DNA of 64,000 bases from Shewanella litorisediminis (GCF_016834455.1 NZ_CP069213.1:255001-319000), one strand, 5' to 3'. Shown: positions 23,901-33,451, counted from the first letter of the stretch. Notes: generated by a model not told the origin, from the sequence alone. Program-made: numbers and translations.

Positions 23901-24957
23901 AGTTATCCGGCAGCGGGTTCTGCCTCACTATGGATTGGAAGGCAATGCTGCGAAGGTTTCACCTCTGGGCAATGGACACATCAATGACACCTTTCTGGTG
24001 ACCTGGGACGAGGGCAGCATGGTGCTGCAGCGTCTCAATACCAGTGTGTTCCCCACTCCCTGGACCCTGGTGGAAAATGCCGAACTCATCAGTCGCCATT
24101 TGGGCGAAAAAGAAGGCAAAGACTACGAACTGAAAGTGGTCAGTCCCAAAACCACCGCCGGGGGCGAGCTGGGCATTGATTTGGGCGAGGCTGGTTTCTG
24201 GCGCGCCATTCGTTATCTCAAGCACTCCAGCAGCATAGATGTGGTTGGCAGCGAGGCTCAGGCCGAGCAGGCCGCCCGTGCCTTTGGGCATTTCGCCCGT
24301 GCCCTGTGCGACTTCGACGCCACCCAGATTGGCGATGTTATTCCCAAGTTTCATTTCCTGCCGGGCCGTTTGGCGGCATTGGAGCAGGCGGTTGCCGACG
24401 ACAGGGCCGGTCGCCTCGCCAGTTGCCGTGAGTGGGTCGATTTTGTCCTCGGCCAGCGCGGCCTGCTTAACGAACTGGCGGCGCTCGAGCCCAAGTTGCC
24501 GCTGCGGGTTTGCCATAACGATACCAAAATCAATAACATGCTTTTTGATAAGCGTGACGACTCCGCCATGGCCATCATCGATTTGGATACCTGTATGAAG
24601 GGCCATCTGATGTATGACTTTGGCGACATGGTGCGTACCTTTACCTCCCCCGAGGCGGAAGACAGCAAGGCGCTGGACAAGGTGCGGGTACGGCCGGAAA
24701 TTTTTGCGGCCATTTGTCGTGGTTACCTGGCTGAGCTGGGTGATGTGCTGGAATCGGCAGAGCGCGAAAGCCTGTGGCTGGGGGCCCGTATCATGTGCCT
24801 GATGATTGGCGTACGCTTTTTAACGGACTACCTGAATGGGGACCTCTATTTCCACGTACACCGTGAAGGCCACAATCTGGACAGGGCCGCCAATCAGTTT
24901 ACCCTGTATCAGAGCTTGCTGACCCAGGCCGACCGCCTCAAAGCCTGCATTATTTGA
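23893..24957 (+). CDS. NahK-like sugar 1-kinase (aminoglycoside phosphotransferase family)
   Basis: 354 residues of the APH/choline-kinase fold. The catalytic loop is CHNDTKINNMLFD and the metal-binding aspartate lies in IIDLDTCMKGHLMYDFGD. The combination HNDTKINN resembles N-acetylhexosamine 1-kinase (NahK). GTG start overlapping the upstream nucleotidyltransferase, implying translational coupling. Inference: it phosphorylates an N-acetylhexosamine or related sugar at C1, and the partner converts the product to an NDP-sugar, analogous in logic to AmgK-MurU cell-wall recycling. Alternative: a homoserine- or choline-type kinase. Confidence 0.75.
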   Translation: MIEVIRQRVLPHYGLEGNAAKVSPLGNGHINDTFLVTWDEGSMVLQRLNTSVFPTPWTLVENAELISRHLGEKEGKDYELKVVSPKTTAGGELGIDLGEAGFWRAIRYLKHSSSIDVVGSEAQAEQAARAFGHFARALCDFDATQIGDVIPKFHFLPGRLAALEQAVADDRAGRLASCREWVDFVLGQRGLLNELAALEPKLPLRVCHNDTKINNMLFDKRDDSAMAIIDLDTCMKGHLMYDFGDMVRTFTSPEAEDSKALDKVRVRPEIFAAICRGYLAELGDVLESAERESLWLGARIMCLMIGVRFLTDYLNGDLYFHVHREGHNLDRAANQFTLYQSLLTQADRLKACII

Positions 24958-24962
24958 ATGAC

Positions 24963-25001
24963 AGCACCGCCCGTTTGGTAACTCAGGGGGCGGTGTTTTC
25001 C
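24963..25001 (+). terminator. intrinsic terminator after the sugar kinase gene
   Basis: CACCGCCC at 24965 and GGGCGGTG at 24988 form an 8-bp stem followed by TTTTCCTGT. Confidence 0.75.
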
Positions 25002-25039
25002 TGTCTCAATACCCGATTTATTACGAGAGAGCCAAGCCT

Positions 25040-25807
25040 ATGACCTGGAATATCGACCCCATACTGTTTCAATTTGGCGGCATCAGCCTGCACTGGTATG
25101 GGCTGCTGTTTGCCTGTGGTATCTGGGGCGGCGCTGCCCTGCTCAAGCATATGCTGAAGGAGTCCGGGCAAAATGTGGGTCTGGTGGATGATCTCTTTTT
25201 CCCGGTGTTTATCGGCATTATCGTGGGCGCACGCTTGCTGCATTGTCTCGCCTATGAGCCCGACTTCTATCTCGCCCATCCCATGGAAATCCTCTACATC
25301 TGGAAGGGCGGCCTCGCCAGCCACGGCGGTGGCCTGGGCGCCATTTTGGGCGTGCTCTGGGTCGCCAAACGCAAAAATCTTAACCTAATGTATTTGCTGG
25401 ACTATCTTGCCCTTCCCACCCTGGTATTTGCCGTGTGTGTGCGCCTTGCCAACCTGATGAACTCAGAAATTTACGGCAAGGTGACCGATGGCCCCTGGGG
25501 GGTGATTTTTGCCCGGGTAGACATGCTGCCAAGGCATCCGGCGCAGCTGTATGAGGCCCTCGGCTACCTGCTGCTGGCGGTGCTGCTGTGGCAAGTGCGC
25601 CGCGCCTTACTGGCACTGGAAGGACGCTTGTTCGGCGCCTTCCTGATAGGCGTGTTTGTTATCCGCATGCTGGTGGAATGGGTCAAGCCCGAGCAGGCAA
25701 GCTACATCCCCTCGCTGCCCTTAACCGTTGGGCAATTGCTCAGCGTGCCCTTTATTCTGGTGGGCATCTGGCTGTGGCTGCGTGCCCGCACTGGAAAGCG
25801 GAGCTGA
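25040..25807 (+). CDS. lgt: prolipoprotein diacylglyceryl transferase family protein
   Basis: 255-residue polytopic membrane protein of the Lgt family, which moves a diacylglyceryl group from phosphatidylglycerol to the lipobox cysteine of prolipoproteins. Expected landmarks are present: WYGLLFACG near residue 18, ASHGGGLGA with the conserved His near 95, VRLANLMNSEIYGK with the conserved Arg near 135 and the PAQLYE motif near 175. The signature is VRLANLMNSEIYG instead of GRIGNFINGELWG, so this is a divergent Lgt. It may be a second copy besides the usual one elsewhere. Confidence 0.82.
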   Translation: MTWNIDPILFQFGGISLHWYGLLFACGIWGGAALLKHMLKESGQNVGLVDDLFFPVFIGIIVGARLLHCLAYEPDFYLAHPMEILYIWKGGLASHGGGLGAILGVLWVAKRKNLNLMYLLDYLALPTLVFAVCVRLANLMNSEIYGKVTDGPWGVIFARVDMLPRHPAQLYEALGYLLLAVLLWQVRRALLALEGRLFGAFLIGVFVIRMLVEWVKPEQASYIPSLPLTVGQLLSVPFILVGIWLWLRARTGKRS

Positions 25808-25934
25808 GCCAGAGCAACTGAACCAGGGCGGCAGGCGTTAACGCCGCTTTTTCCTGATTGGCCAATTGCTCTTGCAGGCGCAGTTGGCCATAATTCCCGC
25901 AACCTTATCGCCCAATCGAGCCTGCGCCGAGCCC

Positions 25935-27365
25935 ATGTCTTTGCCTATTTCTGCTGAAGAAGCCTCCCAAACTGCCGGACGACGCACAGAGCGCTGCCGA
26001 TGGCTGAGAGACACCTTAAAGCGCTCACAGCAGGAAGCGGTTGCCTCGTCGGCCATGACGGCCACATCCGATAATTTCTTCAATGCCTTTGCCATTTTTA
26101 TGGGGGCGACCCTTGGGCAAATGGCCTGGGTCAGTGGCTTGCCGCAGCTCTTTGGTGCCTTGTCTCAACTGTTGTCTGTGTGGCTGGCCAGCCACTTTGC
26201 CCGCAAGGGATTCATTACGTTTTGTGCGGCCTTGCAGGCGCTGGTGGTGCTGTCCATGGGCGCACTGGCGGCGTTTCGGCCAGAGCATGGCGTCTGGCTC
26301 TTTATCGCGCTGGCGGCGCTCTATCACGGGTTTATTAATCTTATTCAGCCCCATTGGCGGGCCTGGATGGGGGCCGTGGTGCCACCAAGGCGCAGGGGCG
26401 CATTTTTTGCCGCCCGCACCCGGCTGACCATGGGGGCATCGCTCACGGTGTTTTTCCTGGGTGGCGGTATCCTCAGTTTGTGTGACAGTGCCGGCATGGC
26501 CTGGCTCGGCTTCAGCCTGCTGTTTTCCATTGCGGCCATGGGGCGCTGGGTGTCGGCCTGGCTGCTTTGGCAGATGCACGACCCCGAACCCAGGGCGGTG
26601 CGCACCCCGGGGGTATTTGTTCGCACCCTCAAGAATTTTCGCGAAGCCTGGAAAGACGCGACCTTTCGCCAGTACAGCCTGTTCGTGGCCGGTATGCAGG
26701 CCATGGTGGCCATTTCGGCGCCCTTCTTTGCGGTGTACATGTTGGAAGGGCTTCACTTCAGCTATCTGGAGTTTGTGCTCGCCAGCGTCGCCTCCGTCAT
26801 GACCCAGTTTGTTACCCTGAGATTCTGGGGGCGTTTCAGCGATCTCTATGGCAACCGTTTGGTGATGCTGATTACCTCAAGCCTTATCCCCAGCCTGCCG
26901 CTGTTGTGGCTGTTCTCAGATAACTATGTGTACATTTTGGCGATTCAGGCTTTTTCCGGCTTTGCCTGGAGCGGCTTTACCTTAAGCACGGCCAACTACC
27001 TCTATGATATCCGCCCGTTTCGCTCCGACTTTGCCACCTACGCCGCGGTGCAGTCGGCGCTGAGCGCGGCCCTGGTGTTTGTGGGCGCCATGGTGGGCGG
27101 CTTTATTGCCAGCCATGCGGCGGATTTCCTGAGTTTTACCGGTTGGGAGCTGGCCAGCCCCATCTTCGTGGTGTTTCTGGTGTCTACCTTGCTGCGCACC
27201 CTGGTAACACTCTGGTTTATCCCGCGTGCGGTAGAACCCAGGGTCAGGCCAAGACCGGATCTGCTCCGGCTGGTGTTTCGCATCCGGGGCTTTAACGCCA
27301 TCAGCGGCGTGGCGCTGGATTTTCTGACCGTAGTGCGTAAGCGCCGCGATGGGTCTTCCGACTAA
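25935..27365 (+). CDS. major facilitator superfamily transporter
   Basis: About 476 residues with roughly twelve hydrophobic segments and a central cytoplasmic loop near the DPEPRAVRTPGVF sequence. The MFS signature-like loop WGRFSDLYGNRLVML follows the half-way point. The chosen ATG (25935, MSLPISAEEASQ) has only a weak ribosome binding site; the frame is open from 25866, and a start at the later MTATSDNFF is also possible. The substrate is not evident; the pattern resembles uncharacterised MFS proteins of marine gammaproteobacteria. Confidence 0.75.
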   Translation: MSLPISAEEASQTAGRRTERCRWLRDTLKRSQQEAVASSAMTATSDNFFNAFAIFMGATLGQMAWVSGLPQLFGALSQLLSVWLASHFARKGFITFCAALQALVVLSMGALAAFRPEHGVWLFIALAALYHGFINLIQPHWRAWMGAVVPPRRRGAFFAARTRLTMGASLTVFFLGGGILSLCDSAGMAWLGFSLLFSIAAMGRWVSAWLLWQMHDPEPRAVRTPGVFVRTLKNFREAWKDATFRQYSLFVAGMQAMVAISAPFFAVYMLEGLHFSYLEFVLASVASVMTQFVTLRFWGRFSDLYGNRLVMLITSSLIPSLPLLWLFSDNYVYILAIQAFSGFAWSGFTLSTANYLYDIRPFRSDFATYAAVQSALSAALVFVGAMVGGFIASHAADFLSFTGWELASPIFVVFLVSTLLRTLVTLWFIPRAVEPRVRPRPDLLRLVFRIRGFNAISGVALDFLTVVRKRRDGSSD

Positions 27366-27461
27366 TGGCGTGGTCGAGTAGCGCTTGTTGGCGGGTTCAT
27401 GGCTGTTTCGGCGGTGTGCATTCAAAAGCAGGCGGGTTGGTAAACAGGGGTATTGGGGTAG

Positions 27462-27490
27462 CAAAAAGCCCGGTGTTACCGGGCTTTGAT
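27462..27490. terminator. bidirectional terminator between the MFS and lipoprotein genes
   Basis: AAAAAGCCCGGT and ACCGGGCTTT pair around GTT between two convergent genes. Confidence 0.87.
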
Positions 27491-27504
27491 ATCATCTTAT
27501 TGTG

Positions 27505-29874
27505 CTAGTTGGCTTGCGCCATTCGCTGCCACTTGTCGCTCCAGACTTCACCGGCGCTGCCATCCATCTGTGACCACTCGGCTTCTTCGCTGTAGCCTTT
27601 AATGGAATAGTAGTCGCCATCTTTGCCGACAATACTCAGGTAGGCACGCATCGCTACGCCGCCATTGCCGTCGTCCACTTCTACCACCACTTCACCCATG
27701 TCATTAATATTCCAGGTGAATGCCGTGGTCTCGGCCGGTTCTTCGTGATAGTCGGTAAAGTTGCCGCCCTCGCTGTTGAAGCGTATGACGGTTTCAAGGG
27801 TGCCATCAGAGTCATATTCCTTAAACTCGAACCCAACCAACATATCGCTGGTAAATGCCATGGCCGCCATACCATTGCGACATTCGCTCACCAGCGTGCG
27901 GTACTGGGTCAGAGACTTGAGTGTGCCGGTGACAGGCGAGTTTGAACTGTCGTCCCATTCTGAGTCGCCGGTGTCACACACAAAGCCGGTGTGCGGCCCA
28001 TCTCCGCCGCCGGAGCCGGGCATCAGGCTCAGATCCAGCTTGGTGAGAATGTCGTTTTTCGCGGCCAGATTGAAAATCACTTCATCATCGTCGCCGGTGC
28101 CTGCGGGAATAAACTCGCCCCGGCGCACGGCGCCCTGATGGACTGCCAGCAGCAATTCGCCGTCATCCTCATGTTCGCCAAAGTGTCTCACATCGTCAGG
28201 CAGCGTCATCAGTATCAACGTCTGTCCCGATTGCGTGACCTGACGCCACTCGCCGGTGGCATAAAGCATCACCGAGCGCTGGGCTTCGCCTGTGCTGCTT
28301 TGGCCCCAATACACCGTGTGATACTTTGCCATGCCGCCTTGAATCAGCTCGGCAAGAATTTGCATGTCGCCATGCCAGGCGATGTAAGGACCTACCAGAT
28401 TAGCGAGGGTACCGTCTGAGGCGGTGGCCGAGATAAGGGCACTCAAACTGGTGGCAGGGCCTTCACTGCCGCCGGCCATCCGCGACCACACACTGTTGCA
28501 ATAACCCCCCACCATATCGCCTTCGTTGCAGCCGTCCCAATAGTACAGCCGGTACTGATCGCTGGCGGTTTTGACTTCAATGGCAAAGGCTTTTGCACCC
28601 TCACTGAAACTGGCATCGACAGGCATCACCTTATGCCAGGGCCAGGTGTTGTCCTGCTTGGCCAGCAGCACCTTAATACTCAGGCCGCTGAGGGCATACT
28701 CCTTGGCACTTATGGTCTCAGCAAGTTGGGGAAAGTCTGGGTGGCTCAGGGTGATGGTGCCGTCATCATTGAGCGCCGTGATCACAGACTCCTCAGTGGT
28801 GGCCTGCCAACCCGTATCGGTCAGAATGAAGTCATCGGTGCCGAACTCGCTGTTGTTGTGGGCGACAAATTCGCCGTTTACCAACTCGTAATGCACATCG
28901 ATGGTCTTTTGGTTAGTGGCATCGTATTTCACGTGGCCGTATTCCAGCCACAATCCGTCGGCGTCGTAGTCGCCATCAAACCAGAAAATGCCGTCACCAC
29001 TGACTTCGGTGACCAGATTGGCTGCCGCTGCGCTGGCTTCGGCGTGGAGCACCTCAATTTGCTCTTCAAGATTGTCATCGGACACTGACGCTTCGCTCTC
29101 CACCTCTTCCGACCCGGCAATGGCGTCGGGGTCGAAATCAGCCCCGGCGTCTTTGGCTGCCTCAACCTGAGCCACTATGGTCTCAAGTGCGTTCACCACA
29201 GTGTCCACAATCAACGCGATAAGATCGTCCGCCGAAATACCCGCCGCATCGGCGGCCGCCTGTATTTGAGCCAGATTGTTGGCTATCACTCTGGCGGTGA
29301 CTTGCGCGACCTGATGCAGTTGCAGGTACTCGGCTTTTTGTTCGTTGGAGAGGCTGTCGTCATTCTGCGCTGCCACATAATCCTGTGTCAGGGATATGGT
29401 GGTACCAAGCAATGCCTTGATGGCAGCCTCTGCATCTTCTTCACTGCTGCCCTGTTCCATTTCGCCCTGCACCATGGTGGTCAGTGGGCTGATAAACTCA
29501 TATCCGGCAGGGGCGCTGAGGGTGTAGCCCCTGGTGATGGCCTCGCCCGTGTCTTCATCAACCGTACCAGCGGTGACTTCCACAACCAGCGGATAAGTAT
29601 CCAGTTGCTGTTGGGTTGCATCTGTGATGGAAAAACTGCCGCCGGCGCCTGTGGTTGCGCTCGGTTCACCATCATCACATACCTTGTTTTCGTTTAAATC
29701 CACGCATACCCTGGCGCCGACCAGATAACCATCGGCAACCTTACCCTCCAGGGTGATAGTAGCGGGTGGGGGAGGCGGCGTGGGTGGCTTAGGGGCATCA
29801 TTGTTGTCGCTGCCGCCGCACGCGGTCAGTACCGAGCCAAGGGTGGCGGCAATGAGTAATTTGTTGAGTTCCAT
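27505..29874 (-). CDS. large surface lipoprotein of unknown function
   Basis: 789 residues. The signal peptide ends in the lipobox LTAC, followed by GGSDNND and a proline-rich linker PKPPTPPPPP. Next comes a short beta domain with the acidic calcium-site-like loop DLNENKVCDDGE, a helical alanine/glutamine-rich segment (about 110-270), and a long beta-rich C-terminal half with several GDYDADG-like acidic turns. ATG 29874 is preceded by GGAG; the frame is open to 29934. No enzymatic signature recognised. Likely exported and anchored on the outer membrane. Monocistronic. Confidence 0.7.
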   Translation of the reverse strand: MELNKLLIAATLGSVLTACGGSDNNDAPKPPTPPPPPATITLEGKVADGYLVGARVCVDLNENKVCDDGEPSATTGAGGSFSITDATQQQLDTYPLVVEVTAGTVDEDTGEAITRGYTLSAPAGYEFISPLTTMVQGEMEQGSSEEDAEAAIKALLGTTISLTQDYVAAQNDDSLSNEQKAEYLQLHQVAQVTARVIANNLAQIQAAADAAGISADDLIALIVDTVVNALETIVAQVEAAKDAGADFDPDAIAGSEEVESEASVSDDNLEEQIEVLHAEASAAAANLVTEVSGDGIFWFDGDYDADGLWLEYGHVKYDATNQKTIDVHYELVNGEFVAHNNSEFGTDDFILTDTGWQATTEESVITALNDDGTITLSHPDFPQLAETISAKEYALSGLSIKVLLAKQDNTWPWHKVMPVDASFSEGAKAFAIEVKTASDQYRLYYWDGCNEGDMVGGYCNSVWSRMAGGSEGPATSLSALISATASDGTLANLVGPYIAWHGDMQILAELIQGGMAKYHTVYWGQSSTGEAQRSVMLYATGEWRQVTQSGQTLILMTLPDDVRHFGEHEDDGELLLAVHQGAVRRGEFIPAGTGDDDEVIFNLAAKNDILTKLDLSLMPGSGGGDGPHTGFVCDTGDSEWDDSSNSPVTGTLKSLTQYRTLVSECRNGMAAMAFTSDMLVGFEFKEYDSDGTLETVIRFNSEGGNFTDYHEEPAETTAFTWNINDMGEVVVEVDDGNGGVAMRAYLSIVGKDGDYYSIKGYSEEAEWSQMDGSAGEVWSDKWQRMAQAN

Positions 29875-30070
29875 ATGTTCGCTCCGCTGATGTTCGCTGT
29901 CTTTCCGTTTTTCAAAGCGTGTGCCCTGTGGCACTCATCCGGCTGCGCTGGCCTGCCCGGGGAGCTTGTCTCCCTCGGTGTGATTGAGCTGATTAGAGCA
30001 TGATAAAGTGTAGAACCTACGCCGAAGGTAGTAGGTAAAATCAGTGACGACGGGGCAACAATAGTGCAAA

Positions 30071-30766
30071 TCAACCTTTACGGCTGACGGCATAGTCGAA
30101 AAAGGCGCGCCGCTCTGGGCCCGACAATTCTGCGGGTATCTTGTTTGGGTGTTTGAACTCATCAAAACCGGCCACCCGGCCTGCCTGATTCAGGTGTGGG
30201 AAGGGGGCGTCCTCGGCGACGTCGGCAAGACCTAAAAAACGGTGCAGCGCCGCGAGTGCGCTAGCATCGGCGGGGTTTAACCACAGCAAATCGTCACGTC
30301 CGGCAAAATAGGCCTCCACCTGCTGCCTGTGCCTTGTAAAACACTGCTCAAGGTGCGGGGCAGAGAGTATATCCACTTGCCCTGCCTGCGCTTTAGCGAG
30401 CTCAAATACCTCATTAAAACTGCGTCTGAGCTGCGGATGAAAACCGCCTTTGGCCCTTGGGTCGAGCTTTGGCAGCATCCGCTCCAGCAGCCGTTGCATC
30501 GAGGGAACCCAGCTGTCGATTGTGCGCTCAAGGTAAACAAACTTACTGTTGGGGTAGAGTTTGTCCAGCTTTTGGTAGTCACTGAACACGGGCGCATCGG
30601 CGATGGCATCGGCAGCCTCAAAGCTTGCCTTGGTAAAGGCCATGTGCGCTACCTTGAGATGTGCCTGCCCGGCCTTTGGCATGGCTTCCAGCAGGGCCAC
30701 GCACACACTGGTGGTGCCGGTGCGGGGCAAGCCGATAATAAAAATCTTGTTGATGGACTGGTTCAT
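30071..30766 (-). CDS. sulfotransferase family protein
   Basis: 231 residues. The N-terminal IIGLPRTGTTSVCVALL is the 5'-phosphosulfate-binding loop of PAPS-dependent sulfotransferases. FVYLERTIDSWVPSM matches the 3'-phosphate-binding region, where an arginine and a serine contact PAPS. Such proteins transfer sulfate to a carbohydrate, lipid or small molecule; the acceptor is unknown. It lies 8 nt after the LysR gene, so the two are probably co-transcribed. Confidence 0.8.
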   Translation of the reverse strand: MNQSINKIFIIGLPRTGTTSVCVALLEAMPKAGQAHLKVAHMAFTKASFEAADAIADAPVFSDYQKLDKLYPNSKFVYLERTIDSWVPSMQRLLERMLPKLDPRAKGGFHPQLRRSFNEVFELAKAQAGQVDILSAPHLEQCFTRHRQQVEAYFAGRDDLLWLNPADASALAALHRFLGLADVAEDAPFPHLNQAGRVAGFDEFKHPNKIPAELSGPERRAFFDYAVSRKG

Positions 30767-30774
30767 GGGGTCTT

Positions 30775-31743
30775 TTATGAGTGGCTGTCGGTGTGCTTCT
30801 GCAGCCCAGCCGGGTCGGGGTTCCCGGTCAGCACAGATCCAATAAGGGCCCTGATGGTATCAAATCGGGCGGGCAGTTGCCGCTGGCGCTTGTGAATAAG
30901 ATACAGGGGCTCGAATACCCGCTCATTGCCAACACAGACCCTGAGTTTGGCCCTGTCACTGAATTGCTCTGCCACCGACAGCGGCAGCACAGTAAAGCCA
31001 AGCCCCAGGGACACAGGCAGCAGGATTTGCCCCAACTGATTGATATAACTGCTCACCGGAAAGTCCTCGGCAAAGGCATCCTGGTAGCCTTCATGTTTGC
31101 TGTGGGCAAAAAACAGCGACAGGTAATGGGCGGCATCCGGGTGGCTTATCAGCCCCAGGGCTTTGAGCTCGTCTATTGAGGGCAGGGCGGCCTCATCTGT
31201 ACTGGCATCCGCACTGGTTAGGGTGCCGGCGTTTGCGGGTAATACCAAACACAGCGCCTGAGTGCCTATTTCTGCTTCATTAAACAGGCCCCTCGGCGGC
31301 GGCGCCGTGATAATGCCAAGGTCTTTGTCCCCCTGCTGCACCTCGTTGATGATGCGGGCATTGGGCGCGGCCTCCATATGCACCTTAAGCCCCGGATGTT
31401 CGGCCTGCAGCGCCAGCAACCGGGGGTAGAGCAGCTGCGCCAGGGCGCCGGAGCAGGCCAGGCGGCAGATGCCGCTGTAGGGATTGTCTTCATCCAAACT
31501 GCCAAGCAGCGCCGCCTCAGCCCTGGCTTGGGAAAGCGCATACTGATACAGCCGCGAACCTGCCTCGGTCAGCTCTATACCGCTGCGGCTGCGAAGCAGC
31601 AGCTGGTGGCCACAGGCCTGCTCCAGCTTATTCAGGTGCTGGCTTACCCCGGGCTGGGTCATAAAGAGTTTATTGGCCGTTTGGGTAAAGTGGCCTGTGT
31701 CCACCAGGGTAACAAAGGTCCTGAGCCACAGTGGGTTTAGCAT
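30775..31743 (-). CDS. LysR-type transcriptional regulator
   Basis: About 322 residues. The N-terminal winged helix-turn-helix is clear (LRTFVTLVDTGHFTQTANKL, then TQPGVSQHLNKLE), followed by the effector-binding domain. ATG 31743 (MLNPLWLRTFV) is the normal LysR start; the frame is open to 31776. It is divergent from the VOC gene with 254 bp between them, so control of that gene and of the downstream sulfotransferase gene is a reasonable inference. Confidence 0.88.
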   Translation of the reverse strand: MLNPLWLRTFVTLVDTGHFTQTANKLFMTQPGVSQHLNKLEQACGHQLLLRSRSGIELTEAGSRLYQYALSQARAEAALLGSLDEDNPYSGICRLACSGALAQLLYPRLLALQAEHPGLKVHMEAAPNARIINEVQQGDKDLGIITAPPPRGLFNEAEIGTQALCLVLPANAGTLTSADASTDEAALPSIDELKALGLISHPDAAHYLSLFFAHSKHEGYQDAFAEDFPVSSYINQLGQILLPVSLGLGFTVLPLSVAEQFSDRAKLRVCVGNERVFEPLYLIHKRQRQLPARFDTIRALIGSVLTGNPDPAGLQKHTDSHS

Positions 31744-31997
31744 GGCGGGTTCTCTCAATTCGTCTGCTTTGGGCAAATCGCCAACCCTTATCGGTCCATT
31801 TCATAGCTCAGTTGGCTGGTGATTTTAATAACAAATAATTATTGAAATAAGAATATATGATAATTTTTCATTGAGCCATCCCGGGCGTAACCTTTGTCGC
31901 ATCGGGCAATACCGCAGCGCTTACCAGCAACACACAACCGGGGCTGCAACCATTGTCCTGCTTTTTCGAATACATGATTTCAACGACGAGGTTAGCC

Positions 31998-32501
31998 ATG
32001 AACACATATCCACGCAGCTTTTCCCACATAGGTATTTCTGTGCCCGACCTTGAGGCCGCGGTGAAGTTTTACACCGAGGTACTCGGCTGGTATCTCATCA
32101 TGCCTCCCACCGAGATTGTGGAAGACGACTCGGCCATCGGTGAAATGTGTACCGATGTTTTCGGTGCCGGTTGGGAGCGTTTTCGCATCGCCCACCTGTC
32201 CACCGGCGATCGCATCGGCGTTGAGCTGTTCGAGTTCAAAAACCAAGAGAACCCGGAAGACAACTTCGAATACTGGAAAACCGGTATCTTCCACTTCTGT
32301 GTGCAAGACCCGGATGTTGAAGGCCTGGCCGAGAAAATCGTTGCCGCCGGTGGTAAAAAGCGCATGAAAGCCCCACGCTACTATTACCCGGGTGAAAAGC
32401 CTTACCGCATGATTTATATGGAAGATCCCTTCGGCAATATCCTTGAGATCTACAGCCACAGTTATGAGCTGCACTATTCGAGTGGTGCTTATAACAACTA
32501 A
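31998..32501 (+). CDS. VOC-family (glyoxalase-like) metalloprotein
   Basis: 167 residues with two beta-alpha-beta-beta-beta modules typical of the vicinal oxygen chelate fold. Candidate metal ligands are His in SFSHIGISVPDLE, Glu in IGVELFEFKN, His in GIFHFCVQDPD and Glu in FGNILEIYSHSYE. The family includes glyoxalase I, epimerases and dioxygenases; the reaction is not determined here. ATG 31998 follows a GAGG. Divergent from a LysR gene that may control it. Confidence 0.8.
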   Translation: MNTYPRSFSHIGISVPDLEAAVKFYTEVLGWYLIMPPTEIVEDDSAIGEMCTDVFGAGWERFRIAHLSTGDRIGVELFEFKNQENPEDNFEYWKTGIFHFCVQDPDVEGLAEKIVAAGGKKRMKAPRYYYPGEKPYRMIYMEDPFGNILEIYSHSYELHYSSGAYNN

Positions 32502-32518
32502 CAGCATTGATATGATGC

Positions 32519-32556
32519 GAGACAACAACGTCTGCTTAGCAGGCGTTGTTGTCTAT
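32519..32556. terminator. bidirectional terminator between the VOC and HNH genes
   Basis: GACAACAACGTCTGC and GCAGGCGTTGTTGTC pair with one G-U-type mismatch around TTA, a long stem between convergent genes. Only short T-runs flank it. Confidence 0.7.
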
Positions 32557-32561
32557 TGGAT

Positions 32562-33338
32562 TTAGGGCTGAAAAATGTGGTTTCTGTGGTGGGATAGAAA
32601 TTGCTGAGAAGGCATAAATTTCTTCGGAATAAATATTTGCCTATTTTCGTAGCGCTCAAAATTATCGGTTAAAGCACGGTTGTTCTGTTGAAGTAGTTTT
32701 GACGATAGCGTCACTTCGAGCTGATCGTTCAGCGTGATTAGGCCCTTGTCGAAAGCTTTGTCGTGCAACGCGGATAAGCAAAGCCCATTGCTGGGATTTA
32801 GGCGATTTGCTGTATCTAAACGCCACGGAACTATGTGGCTTGCTACTAATAAATCAGCAATATCAATGCCGGTAATACAGCACTTAAAATCATATGCGCT
32901 GAGCACAGCAAGCCTGAATTGACTTTGTCCTATACGAGTTTTAGTTAAGGTTACGTTCTCGGCGCTCGAATAATCAGTTGTCCCTTCAATGAAGTGGCTT
33001 ATGTCTGGCGGCAATTGTCCTTGCGACCGATAGAGCTTCAAAACCGCATCGGCTGCCGCCACATAGAAGTTTTCCCTGTCATTCGACATCTCAAGCCACA
33101 TTTGTTTATCCGCTTTGGACGCTCCTTTGAGGCCTGAACGTCCAGACTCAGTGATGCTTGGATCGCAGCTAGCAATGTTCGCCATTTTCATCGAGAGCGA
33201 CGAGGCGGTTCGCCCCATCAATTTTGCGGTGGATGCTATCTCTTTATTCCCATGGCGGATCTGGCCAAACGGCATTTTGTTGTAAAGATGGAACGCCACG
33301 AGTAAATGATCGCGTGTCCAGGGTTGTCGTAACGTCAT
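32562..33338 (-). CDS. HNH endonuclease domain protein
   Basis: 258 residues. The C-terminal half holds an HNH_2-type nuclease motif: CCITGIDIADLLVASHIVPW, then NPSNGLCLSALHDKAFDKG, with the two HNH histidines and the asparagine in order. The N-terminal half (WTRDHLLVAFHLYNKMPFGQ) resembles the specificity or DNA-contact segment of HNH restriction-like proteins. AAGGAAGG precedes ATG 33338. No methyltransferase gene lies beside it, so it is an orphan nuclease, possibly an antiphage or type IV-like enzyme. Base composition is lower in GC than its neighbours, a hint of transfer. Confidence 0.85.
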   Translation of the reverse strand: MTLRQPWTRDHLLVAFHLYNKMPFGQIRHGNKEIASTAKLMGRTASSLSMKMANIASCDPSITESGRSGLKGASKADKQMWLEMSNDRENFYVAAADAVLKLYRSQGQLPPDISHFIEGTTDYSSAENVTLTKTRIGQSQFRLAVLSAYDFKCCITGIDIADLLVASHIVPWRLDTANRLNPSNGLCLSALHDKAFDKGLITLNDQLEVTLSSKLLQQNNRALTDNFERYENRQIFIPKKFMPSQQFLSHHRNHIFQP

Positions 33339-33451
33339 AGGCACCTTCCTTGTGCCTTGAGTGTAAAAACGTTAGTTGTTAATAGGCAAGCACTTGATAT
33401 GGCGATTGAACCTCAATTCGCATTTAGAGCTTCGAATGTCGCGTTTCTAAT

